DNA of 64,000 bases, from the NCBI RefSeq assembly GCF_000327385.1, contig NW_008708133.1, positions 1,196,659-1,260,658 of the forward strand, written 5' to 3'. Below are positions 1-14,200 of this stretch, in pieces. The position numbers were made by a program, and so were the translations under genes. The notes under the pieces were generated by a model. It did not search any database. It was not told the DNA's origin and saw nothing but the letters and a program-made list of their open reading frames with translations. Origin of the DNA: Lottia gigantea (lineage: Eukaryota > Mollusca > Gastropoda > Lottiidae). Each line of letters starts with the position of its first letter. Position 1 is the first letter of the stretch.

Positions 1-3000
1 TATTAATTATCACAAAAATTCTTATTGCTTTTTATTCCATTATTCATGAAATAACCTGTTATTGTGTTATTCGAGAAATCATATATTTTGTAGTCTGTAT
101 AAGGTTGAAATGAAAGACATATTAATAGAATAAAGTTGACAGCGACGATTTCTCATTCATGACCTTGGATTACAATATAGATCACTGTCGTTTGCTCATA
201 GTAAAATGTTTTGAAATCACACAGCCATGAATCCACGGTGGACATTCCATGCCGTAAAGAAAGTGTTCCTTAAGCCTTCCACAGCGTTTCTTTGAGTGTT
301 CAAGTATCTTAATAAATATGTAAAGCATGTTAAACACAACACAGCGGAAGCCATATTTTAAGATATATGGGATCAAGTCGAATATTAAAGTGGATAGGCC
401 TACCCATGATTCACCAACAACAGATCTCTTAGAAGTGACATTCTCTGAATACATTAATATCACTCAAGTAATGTCTCTTAGAAGTTCTTAAAGTATAAAT
501 TAGAAAATATAGAAATTAGCTTGTTTTCTATGTAGGCCTGATGTATATTCGTTCAATACTATTAGATATATATGACATCAGATCTATGTGGCATGGCTAT
601 TTGAACTCCTGCCTAATAATATATTTCAAATCATCCCCCTGAAATCAAGTTCATATGAACACAATCGTCGTTCCATTCTAGCAGTATTGAGACTATTGTG
701 TGTTATTCAAAACAATCACATCTATGTGCATTCATTATGGTTTGAGCTAATTACACAAGGAAAAATGAAAATAAAAAACATATCTCGTCAACAAATGTTT
801 TCATATCAAAACACAATACAACAAGGATTAAATTTATCTCAGTCACGAAAGAGTTCGCATTTCATATCAGCAGTACTGCTTCCTGTTGATTATCTATAAT
901 GATAGTCAACTAGTATTTTTTACTAAGAAAAGATTCAACACACAACCACATTCATCATTCAACCATTATTCTAGGCTACTTTATTTTAAGCAATCAATAT
1001 TCCTGGTAAGCAGAAGTTGGTAACTACAACTAAAGAATGGAGTAATCATAATGCGATTACAAACCAGTTGTATGAACAATGTTATATCACAATATTGTAT
1101 AGCGGAAGAGAAAATTTCTATTCTTTTCTTTCAAATTCTGGAAAATTCAATCATTGTTATAGAAGCTAGAGAAGTCATTTCGTTCTGAGACTTATTTGGT
1201 TGGAACAATGGTAACTTGAACATCCTTTGTGACCATTGTTGAACATGAAAGAATACTTGAAAGTGTACACAGACTAATGAATTGGTTTCGAATGTAATGT
1301 TACAATGGGTTAAGATATAGTATACAAATGTACTTAGACAAATACAATCAGTTGTAAGCCGTCTAGAATGTAATGAGATTATAATATTCCTGGCAACTAA
1401 GTAACTTGGTACCTTTTGTGACAGAATACAGAAAGTGTTGTATTATATCGATTTTATTTTATTTATTTACCTTTTTGATTTAAATATATATATGACATTA
1501 AGTTTATTGTGACTGCGTGACATTAATTTTGTATATTTACATTAAGAGATGATGATTAAATAGCCTCCTGTTTATCTTTTAAAATTTACTTCGTCGAAAA
1601 TCTATACACAGATCATTCTGTATATCATTCAGGTACACATGTGTAAATCAAATTTAACTTCAAATGTATATTTTTAAAACCATTTTTTATAACGAATAAT
1701 CATCTTTTACCGTTTTAATTTTATTCTTAAGTCAGATTTTACAAAGAAGACCAAGTCTGATTTCAATATATCAAACAGAATGATCGATTTGAAATCCTTT
1801 TGAAGTCTTTCTAGATTTGTAGGGGACAAACCTCAATGAAATTGTCATTTCAAAATAAAAGAAAGAAAAAAACTACAGGTTGAAAATAGAAAAGAGATAA
1901 GGATATGTCTGATGAAGTTAAAAGATTTTGCCAATTCTTTAAAACAAGTTAAACCATATTAATGATATAAAAATCTATATCCGACTTGTTTAATTAAATA
2001 TAAGACTATTTTTATTATCAAACATTTATCAGTCGGGAGTTAAAATGAAAATATCAGTCAAACGGTCTGGGTCTGATGGATTTAATAGTGATCAGAAGGA
2101 TATCTTCTTTGAATACTATTCTTTCCTTGTCAATCCAAAATAATTCCATTTAATATTTACTTAGATATAGCCAAATCAATACCAATTTTATGTGATTATT
2201 GTTACATTACATCATTACCACATGTTGATATTTGTGATGGAAGTCTGAGGTCACATGATTATGTCATATATTTTAACATTATTCAAGTCGCCCACTACAA
2301 TAAAGTTAAAGATGTTCTAAAGAAAATTATCATTAAATTTGAAGAAGGCCACTGATCACACGGTCAATCCCTGTTAGAGAATACCACTATAACATTATCT
2401 GCTATTTGTGGACTTTTCGAAATATTACTTACTGTGTGACCTGACAATACTGACGACGGGCAAATTAGGTAGGCCTACAGTTAACGACAACGGCCAAACA
2501 ATAATTGATGTGCCTTATTTGAAAAAAAAAAACTGGTTAAAAGTGGTTAAATTTTAAAATACTAATGTGGTATTTTACGTTGCCAAGCGAAAATAAAGAA
2601 ACAAGGATACCAATTAAGATTCTTTCTAACAGTTCGTCTTTCGCCAAACTTCTTGGCAATGATCATTATCAGTAGGTGACATTACATATTGTTAAATTAG
2701 CGACACCACAGTATAATATGAAATATGAAAGTGAAAAGTGGCATTGTGGAGTAAATGAATTAGAAAACATCGACATAATCAAACACCTTATAAATTCAGA
2801 GACTGGCCATGGAGCATTCTTTAGACTATAAATTGGATTGTTTTGAAAGAAAAATCACAGGGTGAGGTTGCTTTTCCAAAACACATTCCTTCTTTACGGT
2901 AGTTCTAAGTGTATTAATTCAAAATTTTCTAAAGAAAGTTAAGAGAGATGAAAAAAGAAAGAAATATCTGAAGAAAGTGTGGTATTGAAGCCAAGAATAA

Positions 3001-5840
3001 AGGGATGAGCGGTTTTAAAGAAGACTTTGAAGTGTTTTGATATGGGAATAAAACTGAATTAATCTATCATGGAGTTTGAAGCATAAAGTTGAAATGACAC
3101 TCTAGAGAAAGATTAATACGTTTTCCAATCTTAGCAGATCATAAATGGGTTTTTTTTCCAGAGTCTACATTTTCTTTTGTTTTAAATGTCAAATACAAAA
3201 CAATATGATTATCATTAGTATTCTCATTCCATGTTCAAAATAAAATAAAAGTCATATCATAATATAAAGAGGGCATCAATCGGCTTTTTCGGGGTGATTT
3301 GGGTCTTGATACGTGAAATTTACCCAGAAGTATTATAATATAACAGTACAAAACCCTCCAAATATACCTCGAACAAAAATTTCACTTTCCATTTTACTGT
3401 TTTCACAAGCTTCTTTATATTGTTCAGCTTTACAATTTCCCATTGTCGTATTTAAAAACGGACACGAGCGCAAAGTTTTTGTATAAGACAATGACTTTGG
3501 ATTGGGGGAAAATATATGACATAGGGTAATGTCACAATAGGCTTTGTATACTGATTTATTATTTTAAATTGAGGATGCTTTAAATTACACTCTTCTAGAT
3601 CTTAAATGTTGTTATTGGCATCATGGCTCACAATGTCTTCTGAAGAAAACGGCCAGGTATTAATGTTTTAAATTGACTTTAATAGTGAGGTAATTGTCGG
3701 CAAGATAACTGCTTGTTAGATTTAAGTGCTGTTCTTAGTAAAACCAAACAAACTTTCTAAAAGTTAAGCAATCACAGGCCTGACACATTGTATCGGATGA
3801 AATAAATATTTTGCATTTTCACCACGAGATTGAAATTATAATAGACCATCGAGTAAAAACATTGATAAATCAAGAGTAAAGCTTGAAAGCTTTATCTTAA
3901 ACGCACAGTATTCCAGTGGCCGAACCTATTCATGTTACAGAAAGATTAAAACCTAAATATCCTTCCAAATAATAATAATAATAAGGCCCGTTGAACTATC
4001 TTCATAACAAAACCAAAAAAATAATTTGTTGTTATTATCTTCCATTGAAATGTTCAGTGATTAAATGAAAATGTCTGTTAAATTTTATATCTGTAGCATG
4101 TGTCGACGTCTCAAAATGAACTCATAATTTAAGATCTTATGCATACAAGAATATTCACTGTTTTGTTTCAACATTTAATTAAATATGGATATTACCAGCT
4201 GCAAATAATGAACAGCTTTTCGTAACACTTTTAGATTGATTGTTCGAAGGCAGGTTCTGATACAATTGGTGGAATGACGATTCTCTGAGGATCATGATCA
4301 TTTTAACTTTATCTTACGTGTATATTGCCGATTGTATTTAATTATCTGCCCTGTCGGGATATATACCTGTTTATTTGATTGCAGGGGAGCTCAGCGTCTG
4401 TTGTTTATTTCCTTTTTTGGAATTGAGCTGTAAATGTTTATCGAGCCACTTGACCAATTGAGGCTTTATATCCCTTGACCTTATGCTTGAATTTGGACGA
4501 TAGGTTTTATAAATAAAACCTGATAATTGACAAAATTCGTCCTCATTTCCAAGGCTTTTTGTTGGCTGGATAGCAAAAGGTTGTTGATTCAATTTTTTTT
4601 TACAGAACAAAGAAGTCTTTGTGAACGATGTTTGTAATTTTATAACATCCATATTAGTTCGCAAACTATAAATTATAAACCTAAATCGAGGTTAGATACC
4701 GTCCAGTTAATCTGATAGACAGGGACTTTAAAAATTACCCCTTTCTCTACCAATCTAATTTAATTCAAGAATGCGAAAAAAATTGAATTTCCAAACAAAA
4801 CTAATGTTTTTTTAATTCGACCAATGATCGGAAGTGCATTGAAGCGTTCGGATTTTCAAACTTCATTTAATGGGTTGATGGAAAAATTGATGTTGAATGA
4901 TCTTTCAAAGATGTTAAGATTTAAAGATATAGGTCTACTATTCATCAGGAGTTTTGAGCCTCTCTCTCCTAAGATTGTCCTTGCACACTTATGTGGCTGC
5001 AGTAGGCATGATTCGCTTATGTACATTTTACTAGGCCTACAATTAGATTACCAAATTTTGCAAGCAAATCTACACAAAAAGGAGCATATTCGCACAAATC
5101 GATAAGTTATTCAAATTTTCTTGTACTCAAAACCATCTTGTCCCATCTATTAATTTGTAAGAGTGTTTTTATTTATTTCATGAGCTTTCTTTACACACAC
5201 TGTTCCACGTGTTTCCAGAACTGTTTTAATGTTTTACTAAATTTGACTAGAAAAATCATTGTAGGGGAACGATTAATATTATTGTTGTCGTAATGTTTTC
5301 ATTTTATACTTGGTTAGCTCCCTTGAAACTGGAAAACTCGTGACTTGAAATTCTTTCCAAAAGAAGGAGCAGGATTAGGTGAATAAATTTACTAATATTA
5401 GACAGAATTGATAGACTATATATATGGGCATTTGAATCGTGAATTTCTATGCCTAAAGACTAGGAAGTCTTCATTGTAATAATATAAAAACAAATTTTTA
5501 GAAACAATTTTAACCATTTGAAAAATATGCTACTACTCTCAGACCACAGTCCATACTCGGCTCAAAGTAGGTTAGATGGCTCGGAGGAACTACTATTAGG
5601 CCTACTATCATTGACACTTTGCCAAGCCGAGATTGTTTTAGAAAGGCTGCTCCCAATGGTATATATTGGAACTTCAGTTTCTCGTTTAGATAATTTAAAG
5701 ATTATAGAAATAGTATGATATAATCAAAGTCCTTACTAACTCTCTGATCATTGTCATAGGTTCATAGAAACTCCTATGTAGGCTAAGTCACTGGCCGAGG
5801 TCATAAATAAAGAGATCTGATGAAAATAGAGTGGAGTTAA
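1..5840. other. AT-rich intergenic, no supported gene
   Basis: Open frames here are short and none resembles a known family, has a convincing start or splice context, or continues into a neighbouring exon. The stretch holds homopolymer runs, a short AAT microsatellite near 3970 and four copies of the palindrome TAGGCCTA (395, 2470, 5032, 5597). I see no tRNA or transposon protein. Confidence 0.6.
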
Positions 5841-5842
5841 TA

Positions 5843-7163
5843 CAATGGTGTAACCTATATTCGTGCATGGGGATTCAAGGCTGAATTTCTTCAAAATTGA
5901 AATAAGGACATTTTTTTATATATACAGTCAAGTAACCTAATTTCGTGGAAACCTATTATTCGTGGATTTCCGGAAATGATTAATAATTTACATGAGCGAC
6001 CTCCGCATTAGTTTTTTTTTGATAAACATGGGTTTTCTGTACAATATCAGCTAGTAGAATGAATCCAGTAATAGCAAGCAAGGTAAAATGTATTAATGTA
6101 TACTTTGACAAATACAAAATGGCGGATTTCACTTATTACCAAACGTCACCATTTTTTATCGGCCGAATTTCCTAATAATCACAAGTGGTAATCGGAATTC
6201 CAGGTGTCGTCTGCTAGAATGTAGTCTAACGAAGTCACGTGATCAACTAGCGGATTCCGTGTCAGCAGAAAATTTCTATGGAACACAAAGTGGACCATAT
6301 TCTTATGTTCTTTCAGTGACTTTTAGCAATAAATCACGCTACGTATCTTATTATGTCAGTCACTATTTTTTTTTAAATCGTGGTTCTTTGAAGGAATTGT
6401 CACTAGTTATAATGAATTGATATTAAAGATAAATACTAAGAGAAGTTAATTATACCACCCGTTATCCATACAACGTGTTTTTCTCGACTTATTTATAGAC
6501 CAAACATTGTACACGAAAATAGGTGACGCGTGTTACCGCTGTTGCCGAGTTGGTTGCTCATGAAATATGGGTTAAAGTGAAGGATTCATAAAGAAAATCG
6601 AAATAAACCAATTTTAATTATTTTGTAGAATATCTGAGGAGACATCTAGGACATAAACATTTTTTTTTTTTTTTTTAACTTTGACGAAATTCGGTGTTGA
6701 ATCCTTATATCCACGAAAATAGGTTACACCACTGTAGTTTAGATATTTCTTCAGATATTCTATAAAATAATTCAAATTGGTTTGATCCCACTTTCTTTAT
6801 GAATCCCCCACCTTAACACAAATTAAGGTGTAAAATGCCTCATCTATTTCCATGTACAATATTTCGAGAGAAAGATGTGTATGGATACCTGCAGTGGTAT
6901 ATTTATCATTTCTTACTATTTATCTTTAATATCAAGTCATTATAACTAATGACAATTCTTTCAAAGAACAATGATTTAAAAAAAAATCAGTAAGATTCGA
7001 TTAGTGAAATGTAAGAGTAATTTATTGCTAAAATTCATTGAAACAACATAAGAATATGGCCTACATTGTGTTCCATAGAATTTTTCCGCTTGGAATCCAC
7101 TAGTTTGTCACATGACTTTGTTCACTGAAATCTATTCAAGCTTAAAATTATGTTACTTTATTG
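5843..7163 (-). mobile_element. Older MITE (TA target, CA..TG ends) split by a younger relative
   Basis: The left part, 5843-5922, matches the start of the copy at 47251 (the GTGTAACCTAT end followed by an ATTCGTG-like stretch). The sequence then resumes at 6737 with the next part of the same element (CAGATATTCTATAAAATAATT region) and runs to a right end near 7163 (GTTACTTTATTG then TA). The inserted 5925-6734 block separates the halves. Without the insert the old copy is about 510 bp, so it also lacks part of the interior present in the 706-bp copy. No coding sequence is visible. The TA flanks suggest mobilisation by a Tc1/mariner-type transposase; that class assignment is inference. Confidence 0.7.
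5925..6734 (+). mobile_element. Younger 810-bp MITE, Tc1/mariner-like ends, inserted into an older copy
   Basis: It begins CAGTCAAGTAACCTAATTTC and ends with the complement of CAGTGGTGTAACCTATTTTC, giving short imperfect inverted ends that start with CAGT. It is flanked on both sides by TA (5923-5924 and 6735-6736). Its reverse complement is recognisably the same family as 47251-47956 along its whole length. It has no transposase ORF, so it is non-autonomous. TA flanks plus CAGT termini are typical of Tc1/mariner derivatives; the superfamily is inferred. Confidence 0.75.
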
Positions 7164-7165
7164 TA

Positions 7166-8261
7166 ATTAGTTCTTAGTTTTCAACATGAAAAACCAAACA
7201 GGTAATCTGCAATTATTATAAACAAATATTAAGTCTTCTTGCCAAGTAGGTTCTGAAAAGATACAAATCTTTATAAAAATATTACAATATATACTTATTT
7301 TATCAGCTATTATAAAAGGTAAGTGAGGGGGGTGAATTGTTCAAGAGTTAAAAGATTCAATTGGATCAGTCTACTAAGGATTAGGAAGTTGCTTATTCAG
7401 TAACAGAGTCATCCAACTGTTCTATCATAATATTAAGAAGGTCTAGCTAAATATCTTGTACAAAAAGTCAGTATTTGGATGGGTTGGTGATAGTATTATC
7501 TTTGTATTTATATAAAACACAAGTGAACTCATTCAACTAGGACTGTGATCAAATTTGACACAAAAGTAAGAAGTTAAAGAAACCAAATATTTTAACATTT
7601 GAAATGGCTTGATAATAGAACAGACAGAAGCTGGATGGGGGGTGATGGGGGGTTTGTTGCTTCTTGTAAAATATAGTCTTTCCAATGAACTTGATTGGTT
7701 ACTAAGATATTTGGTTTCCTTTTCATAGTGTGGTCAGAAGAGTTATTGAAGATATTCAGTTGTCTAAGCTTTTGCCTTTCCAGTAGCCTCTTTCATCCGG
7801 TTCCTCTTGGTCCATGTACAGCTTCAAGATGGTCAGACTGGTTGCTTATATTCAATGTTATTGAATTTTGATTCTTGCTCGAAAAATAAATATCAAATAA
7901 ACTGACAAAAAATTGTTGTCAATTGATGTAAGTCAAGACTTATAGATCGAATATGCTTATCGAATAATCTCCCTTGAAAGTGTTGAAAATTCAGTGAAAA
8001 CTTCCAGACTATATTCTTGTCAGCTGAAAGATATATAAAATCTGCTGTTCCATTCTCCTACAATTGAGAACTGGGTGTTATTGACATGTTATACACTGTA
8101 GTGGGTAATAACAACAAGGTCAGTTATACTCTGGAAGTTACAAGTTGTATTCGGCTTGCTATGTTTAAATGTCATACAAAAATTAAGATTATACTTTAGA
8201 GCCTCTTTAAATTTTGTTATTGACATTTCATACAGAATGATAAATGTAGAATGATAATATT
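7166..8261. other. Upstream flank of CLN3
   Basis: About 1.1 kb of AT-rich sequence before the CLN3 start codon. It presumably contains the promoter and any non-coding first exon, but I could not identify a TATA box or a decisive splice acceptor. No other gene is supported here. Confidence 0.4.
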
Positions 8262-11200
8262 ATGGATACAAGATATAGACCACTAGATAGTGAAGATAGG
8301 AGTGATGAAAGTACTGATATTATAATGGAGAGTGGTAGTATTCAATCCTCTCCAGAAGAAGGTTTGTTTTTTGTTTTATTTATAGGTACATTTTTCCAAA
8401 ATACTGTTATTGTACCAGAAATATTTCAGTGTACTATTATTACCATAATTACAGGTTCTGACATTGTTTTATCAACCCTTATTAAAGTGATGCACAGTAT
8501 ACTAGTATACTAAATTATTATATTGTCTGATATATTCTAGCATATTATTGTTATAACACCTGATATATTCTAGTAACCTATTATTATATTACCTGATATA
8601 TTCTAGTATACTATTGATATATTACCTGATATATTCTAGTAAACTATTATTATATTACCTGATATATTCTAGTATACTATTGTTATATTACCTGATATAT
8701 TCTAGTATACTATTATTATATTACCTGATATATTCTAGTATACTATTGTTATATTACCTGATATATTCTAGTATACTTTTATTATATTACCTGATATATT
8801 CTAGTATACTATATTATATTACCTGATATATTCTAGTATACTATTATTATATTACCTGATATATTCTAGTATACTATTGTTATATTACCCGATATATTCT
8901 AGTATACTATTGTTATATTACCTGATATATTCTAGTATACTATTGTTATATTACCTGATATATTCTAGTATACTTTTATTATATTACCTGATATATTCTA
9001 GTATACTTTTATTATATTACCTGATATATTCTAGTATACTATTATTATATTACCTGATATATTCTAGTATACTATTGTTATATTACCCGATATATTCTAG
9101 TATACTATTGATATATTACCTGATATATTCTAGTATACTATTATTATATTACCTGATTTATTCTAGTATACTATTATTATATTACCTGATATATTCTAGT
9201 GTACTATTGTTATATTACCTGATATATTCTAGTATACTATTGTTATATTACCTGATATATTGTTGTACCTGGTAGATTCCACAGTGTTTTTGTTGCACCA
9301 GGTGTATGAATTTCTGATAAATACATATTCAATTATCCACCTTTTATTTTCATTTTGTAGAAATAGATTGAGTCTTTAGTTTGGTTATGCTAGATGCAGC
9401 TTTTGAGTACGATTCATACATTCTGAATTATAATTGATTCTATTAAATTTTTAAGTTTTAGTATTTATATTTGGGAATTTAATAGCTTCTACCTTCCAGA
9501 TTTCCTGTTCAATTTTATTCAAAGGTGGTGTCCATAATTTTTCAAATGGATCTTTGTTTGTTTTATAATATTTGGAAAAGTGAATGAACTATAAAATGTT
9601 ATCAAGGCATTTGTGGATAAAATAAACTGAATTTTTTTTATAATCCTGATAACACTGAGACTGTATCTATAGAGTTGGTGATATGATAGAATGATTGTGT
9701 AACTAACCAAGTCTGATGTTTTGTTTGTATTGTTGACAGGTATTATGCATAAATCCTGGGATAAAAGAAGAAATTTAATTGGCTTTTGGTAAGTTACAGA
9801 AATTATTATCAAAAGTTAATTAATCATATCTTTCAAGATCAAATGAAGGCGTATCAATAAGAATGAATATTATGCCAGCTTCAGGTATGATTGGAAGTTT
9901 TATGAAAATTTGACATTTTATATGCAGCAAATTACACAAAACCATTAAAATACTTGCCAATGGACATTTTAACATGGACTTTCCTCACTAGGCATCCAAT
10001 CTGCTGACAGACATTTTCATGCTATCTGAGTCCTCATGGTTTTTTTAGGGGGATCACAGTGTGCATGAACTTAAGTTGGATTTCCTATGTGATACAGAGT
10101 TCTAAATAAGACTATGGCACAGTTTACCAACTAGTTTGAACAAAATAAGTATGGTCCAAAGGTTAGGGTCGTATTAGAATGACTGTTGTAGTTGTTTTGA
10201 TTATTTAGAGACTTTTCCTTGTTTTACAATACTTCATGTTTTCCGCTGACCTAATTTGGCTACTGGGTTTCTAAAGTAAATTTATTTTGCAAGGAACACT
10301 CTTGTCCGATAGTATCTACACTGTTGTTATATTCTGTGCTTTACATAGCCATCTTTGTACTTCAAAATATACTACTAGACCTATATGTTATAAAAATGTT
10401 ATTTATTTCAGGGTGTTAGGATTATGCAATAATTTTGCTTATGTTATTATGTTAAGTGCTGCTCATGACATTTTAGATGAAGAACAGAAAACATCTAATG
10501 GAACTCAGGGATCTAACAGTTCTGTAAGTTTCACTTTGTGTACCTTAAATGTCAGAATAGCAGAGATACAGAGGAAAAACCGAGATAGATCATTATTATT
10601 ATTAGATATTTCTGATTGGTTGACTAAAGTTTTATTTTAATTATTAGTAATACAAGACAGCTTTCAGGAGTCCTGTTTTCATTTTATCATGAAACTTAAA
10701 CCCTATGACTGTTTTTTAACACTTACACTACAAAACATAACTTCTTGTTGTCATTGTTTCAGACCACAACCATTTCTCCTCTATCAACTACCGTAGAAGA
10801 CACAACATATTTATCATGTAATCAAATAGGTACAGGGGTGAGTTAAAGAAATAATTTCTGATTTGTCAATAGACTTAGTTAGCAAAGGTTCAGTACTGGG
10901 TTTAGAGTTCTTAGAACCTTATTACAGCTACCTATTCTGAGAAGTTATACTGTACATATACCTCTAAGCCTATTGTGGGAGTATGCACTGATTTACTTGG
11001 TAAATTAAGAACTATCCTAATTGATATATACTTGGCCTTAGGGAGACAGGACTTAATTATCATTTCTGTTATGATCGTTAGTTACGAAAATGAAAATGAA
11101 TGGGTTAGCCTCAAAACATCTCCCTTAATTTACAGAACATTGACCAAACATAAAAAACTTAAAATTGTATATTTGTTCAATGTCATTTGAACTTGTAAAT

Positions 11201-14200
11201 TGAATTCCAATACATTAAAGTGATTATTTCAGGCTATTTTATTGGCTGATATTTTACCTACATTAGTTATTAAAACTGCTGGACCATTATATATACAGAA
11301 AATTGGATATAAGTAAGTTTTCACTGGTAGCCTACTGATAACTTAGTAAACTAATTATTTTGTGAATTTTATATAGATTTCTACTAAGTTTAAGTCACTT
11401 TCTAACTTAAAAATCCAACTTAGTACCTTGCAATTCAAATGACTAACTTGATATTAAGAAAATCTAAAATATTCTTATAATGTAACTTTTTTGTGTTATT
11501 TTCACAGAATTAAAGTCAGTTTAACAGTTCTATTTGCACTTGCCAGTTTTTTTATTGTTGGTTTTGCTCAAGATGTTTGGTTGAGTATATTAGGTATGGA
11601 AACATATGTTTAAACTCAATAGTTCATACAGCAGTGTACATTGGGTAATAAAATTAATGAAATTTTGCAATAACATAACACTATTGATTTGCCAGATTAT
11701 ATCATATTTGATTTGATCTGTTACAGTGTCATGGACTGAATTGAAGATATGAAATGATATTGTAGATATGAAATGATATTGTAATTCCATCTTGACATTA
11801 TTGAAACATTCAACATGCAGTGAATGCAGAAAATGGACTGCTAAATATTCAATTTATAACCGAGGTAATTGATATGTAATATAAGTGTAAATGTATGTGT
11901 TTCAGGAGTAATATGTGCCAGTATTAGCGGGGGTTTAGGAGAAATTACATTTTTAAGTTTATCCTCATTTTTTGATAGGTAATATTGAACTTTTTTGATA
12001 AATCTTTTAATATCAATGATTGATGAGTCAATATCAGTATAATAAGATTATGAAATAATTTAAAACAATAAATAATATGGAAGTGACATCGGTTTTTTTT
12101 TTCAAAGTAAAGTTTATATTGTTAGATAAATCTTCGGAATGAATCAGAACCTAAGTTTTGTATCTACCAGTAGAAATGTTTCTCTTCTTTTTTGTTTATA
12201 GAAATGTTGTATCAACATGGTCATCAGGAACTGGTGGTGCTGGTGTATTTGGCTCTTTAGCTTACGCTGGGTTTACATCAGCAGGATTAAAACCTAGAAC
12301 TACAGTTTTGATTATGGTTGTTGTACCTGTATTAATGGCAATAAGGTAATATTTTTTTAAACCTATTTTTTATGAAAGAGCATATTGAGGTTACAGGAAC
12401 TTCTCAATTTCTGGGAAATTGTACTGGTGTTTCCTTTTGCTTGAAATTTGAATCCTTCCTGTCTTCCAAAAACAATTTATTCTGCATAAAATAAAATACA
12501 CTATATTAGTGATGATGAAAAGTGCTTAAAATATGAAACATGATATGACTTGATATACATGTACTAAAATTCACTTACAGCAATTTTTCTGATATATTTT
12601 GTGGATTGCAGTTATTTTATAGTATTAGTCCATCCTCCAGAACTAAGACATCAAGAAAAGGGTGAAGAAAGTGAACATATATTAAAGGATCACAGTAAGT
12701 TCAATTTCTATGAATTTGCTGTTGTATTATTATGTTCAAAGGTTAAGAACAAACAAGAACTAAAAACCATGCAGCGTGTTATCCAATTTGAAGATTGAAA
12801 TGAAATTGAGATCATGTGGGTAAAAGATTTTCTTTTAATGTCATTACTACCTGAAATATTAGATTTAAATTTTAGATTTTATCTGATTGTGCCAGCATTC
12901 CAAATTTTAAATATGTTTTTAGAAGGATCACTGAAATTTAGCATCACAAGTCTTAAAGTGACGGTGGGTTTGTTTTGCCGAATTGACCAACTGGCCACAT
13001 CGTGTCCAACTGCACAAAAACAACTTGTAAAACGAAACTAAAGATTTCTGATAAAATCCGGAATGGCCATTTGTTTCATATGAAACGAAATATTTTAATC
13101 TCTTGTCCAGCATCGATTTTCTTTTTATTTATAATTTGGACCTGTTGGGATAATCGAAACTAGTTTAATGGTCAAATCTGGAAGAAAATAAATACCAAAT
13201 AGGCTACAAACGATTAGATAAAATTGGTTATAACTTGCAAGAGTTATGTCCCTCTACTGCATGCCTATAACGTCACACACGTTCTAGACAAAATGCAACT
13301 GAAAGTGAAAATCTTNNNNNNNNNNNNNNNNNNNNNNNNNNNNNNNNNNNNNNNNNNNNNNNNNNAAAAATTTAAACTTCTCGTTTTAGATGTGCCCTAT
13401 AATTTAGCACGTGTGTGACGTTATAGGCATGCAGTAGAGGGACATAACTCTTGCAAGTTATAACCAATTTTATTTATTGTGTATTACGGTTCTAATCGTT
13501 TGTAGTCTATTAGGTATTTATTTTCTTCCAGATTTGACCATAAAACTAGTTTCGATTATCCCAACAGGTCCAAATTATAAATAAAAAGAAAATCGATGCG
13601 GGACAATAGATTAAAATATTTCGTTACATATGGAACAAATGACCATTCCTGATTTTATCAGAAACCTTTAGTTTCATTTTACAAGTCGCTTTTCTGCAGT
13701 TGGGCACGATGCGGCAAGTTTGGGCAATGCGGCAAAACAAACCCACTGTTAAAATGACTGATATAGCAGTAAGCGCAATAATTTATTCAGTAGACTGACC
13801 TAAGTATTGTGGAACATATTCATATTATCATTATTCCAATCAATCCTTATTCAGGCTTATGCTGTATCAGCCCCAGACGAAAGTCTCCTTCAATTCGTGG
13901 TGTTTCGTTAAAATCACTTGATGTAGGAAAAAACAACAAAGGATTTGAACTTGACAAGACTATCGATGTTAATACTAATAAACTAACAACCAATGGATAT
14001 ATTAGTAAAATAAATGATATATCTGAATTATCACAAGGTTACTTATATCCCATAATATATACATTACCATGGCGCTTTTGCATACCACCCAAATATATTT
14101 TAACACTAATGTGTTCTTAATGTGATTTTTACCCAGCTCTGCTTTATCTCATATCATTATAGAATCTTTTTTAAACCAGTTTAAAGTAGATCTATCTGCA

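Noticed and set aside
588-899. 103-codon open frame
   Set aside because: No family resemblance, no splice or promoter context, and a composition like the AT-rich background.
8614-9275. Long open frames rich in Leu, Tyr, Ile and Ser, resembling a repetitive membrane protein
   Set aside because: They are a by-product of the 33-bp intronic minisatellite; the period keeps one frame open and there is no start or splice support.
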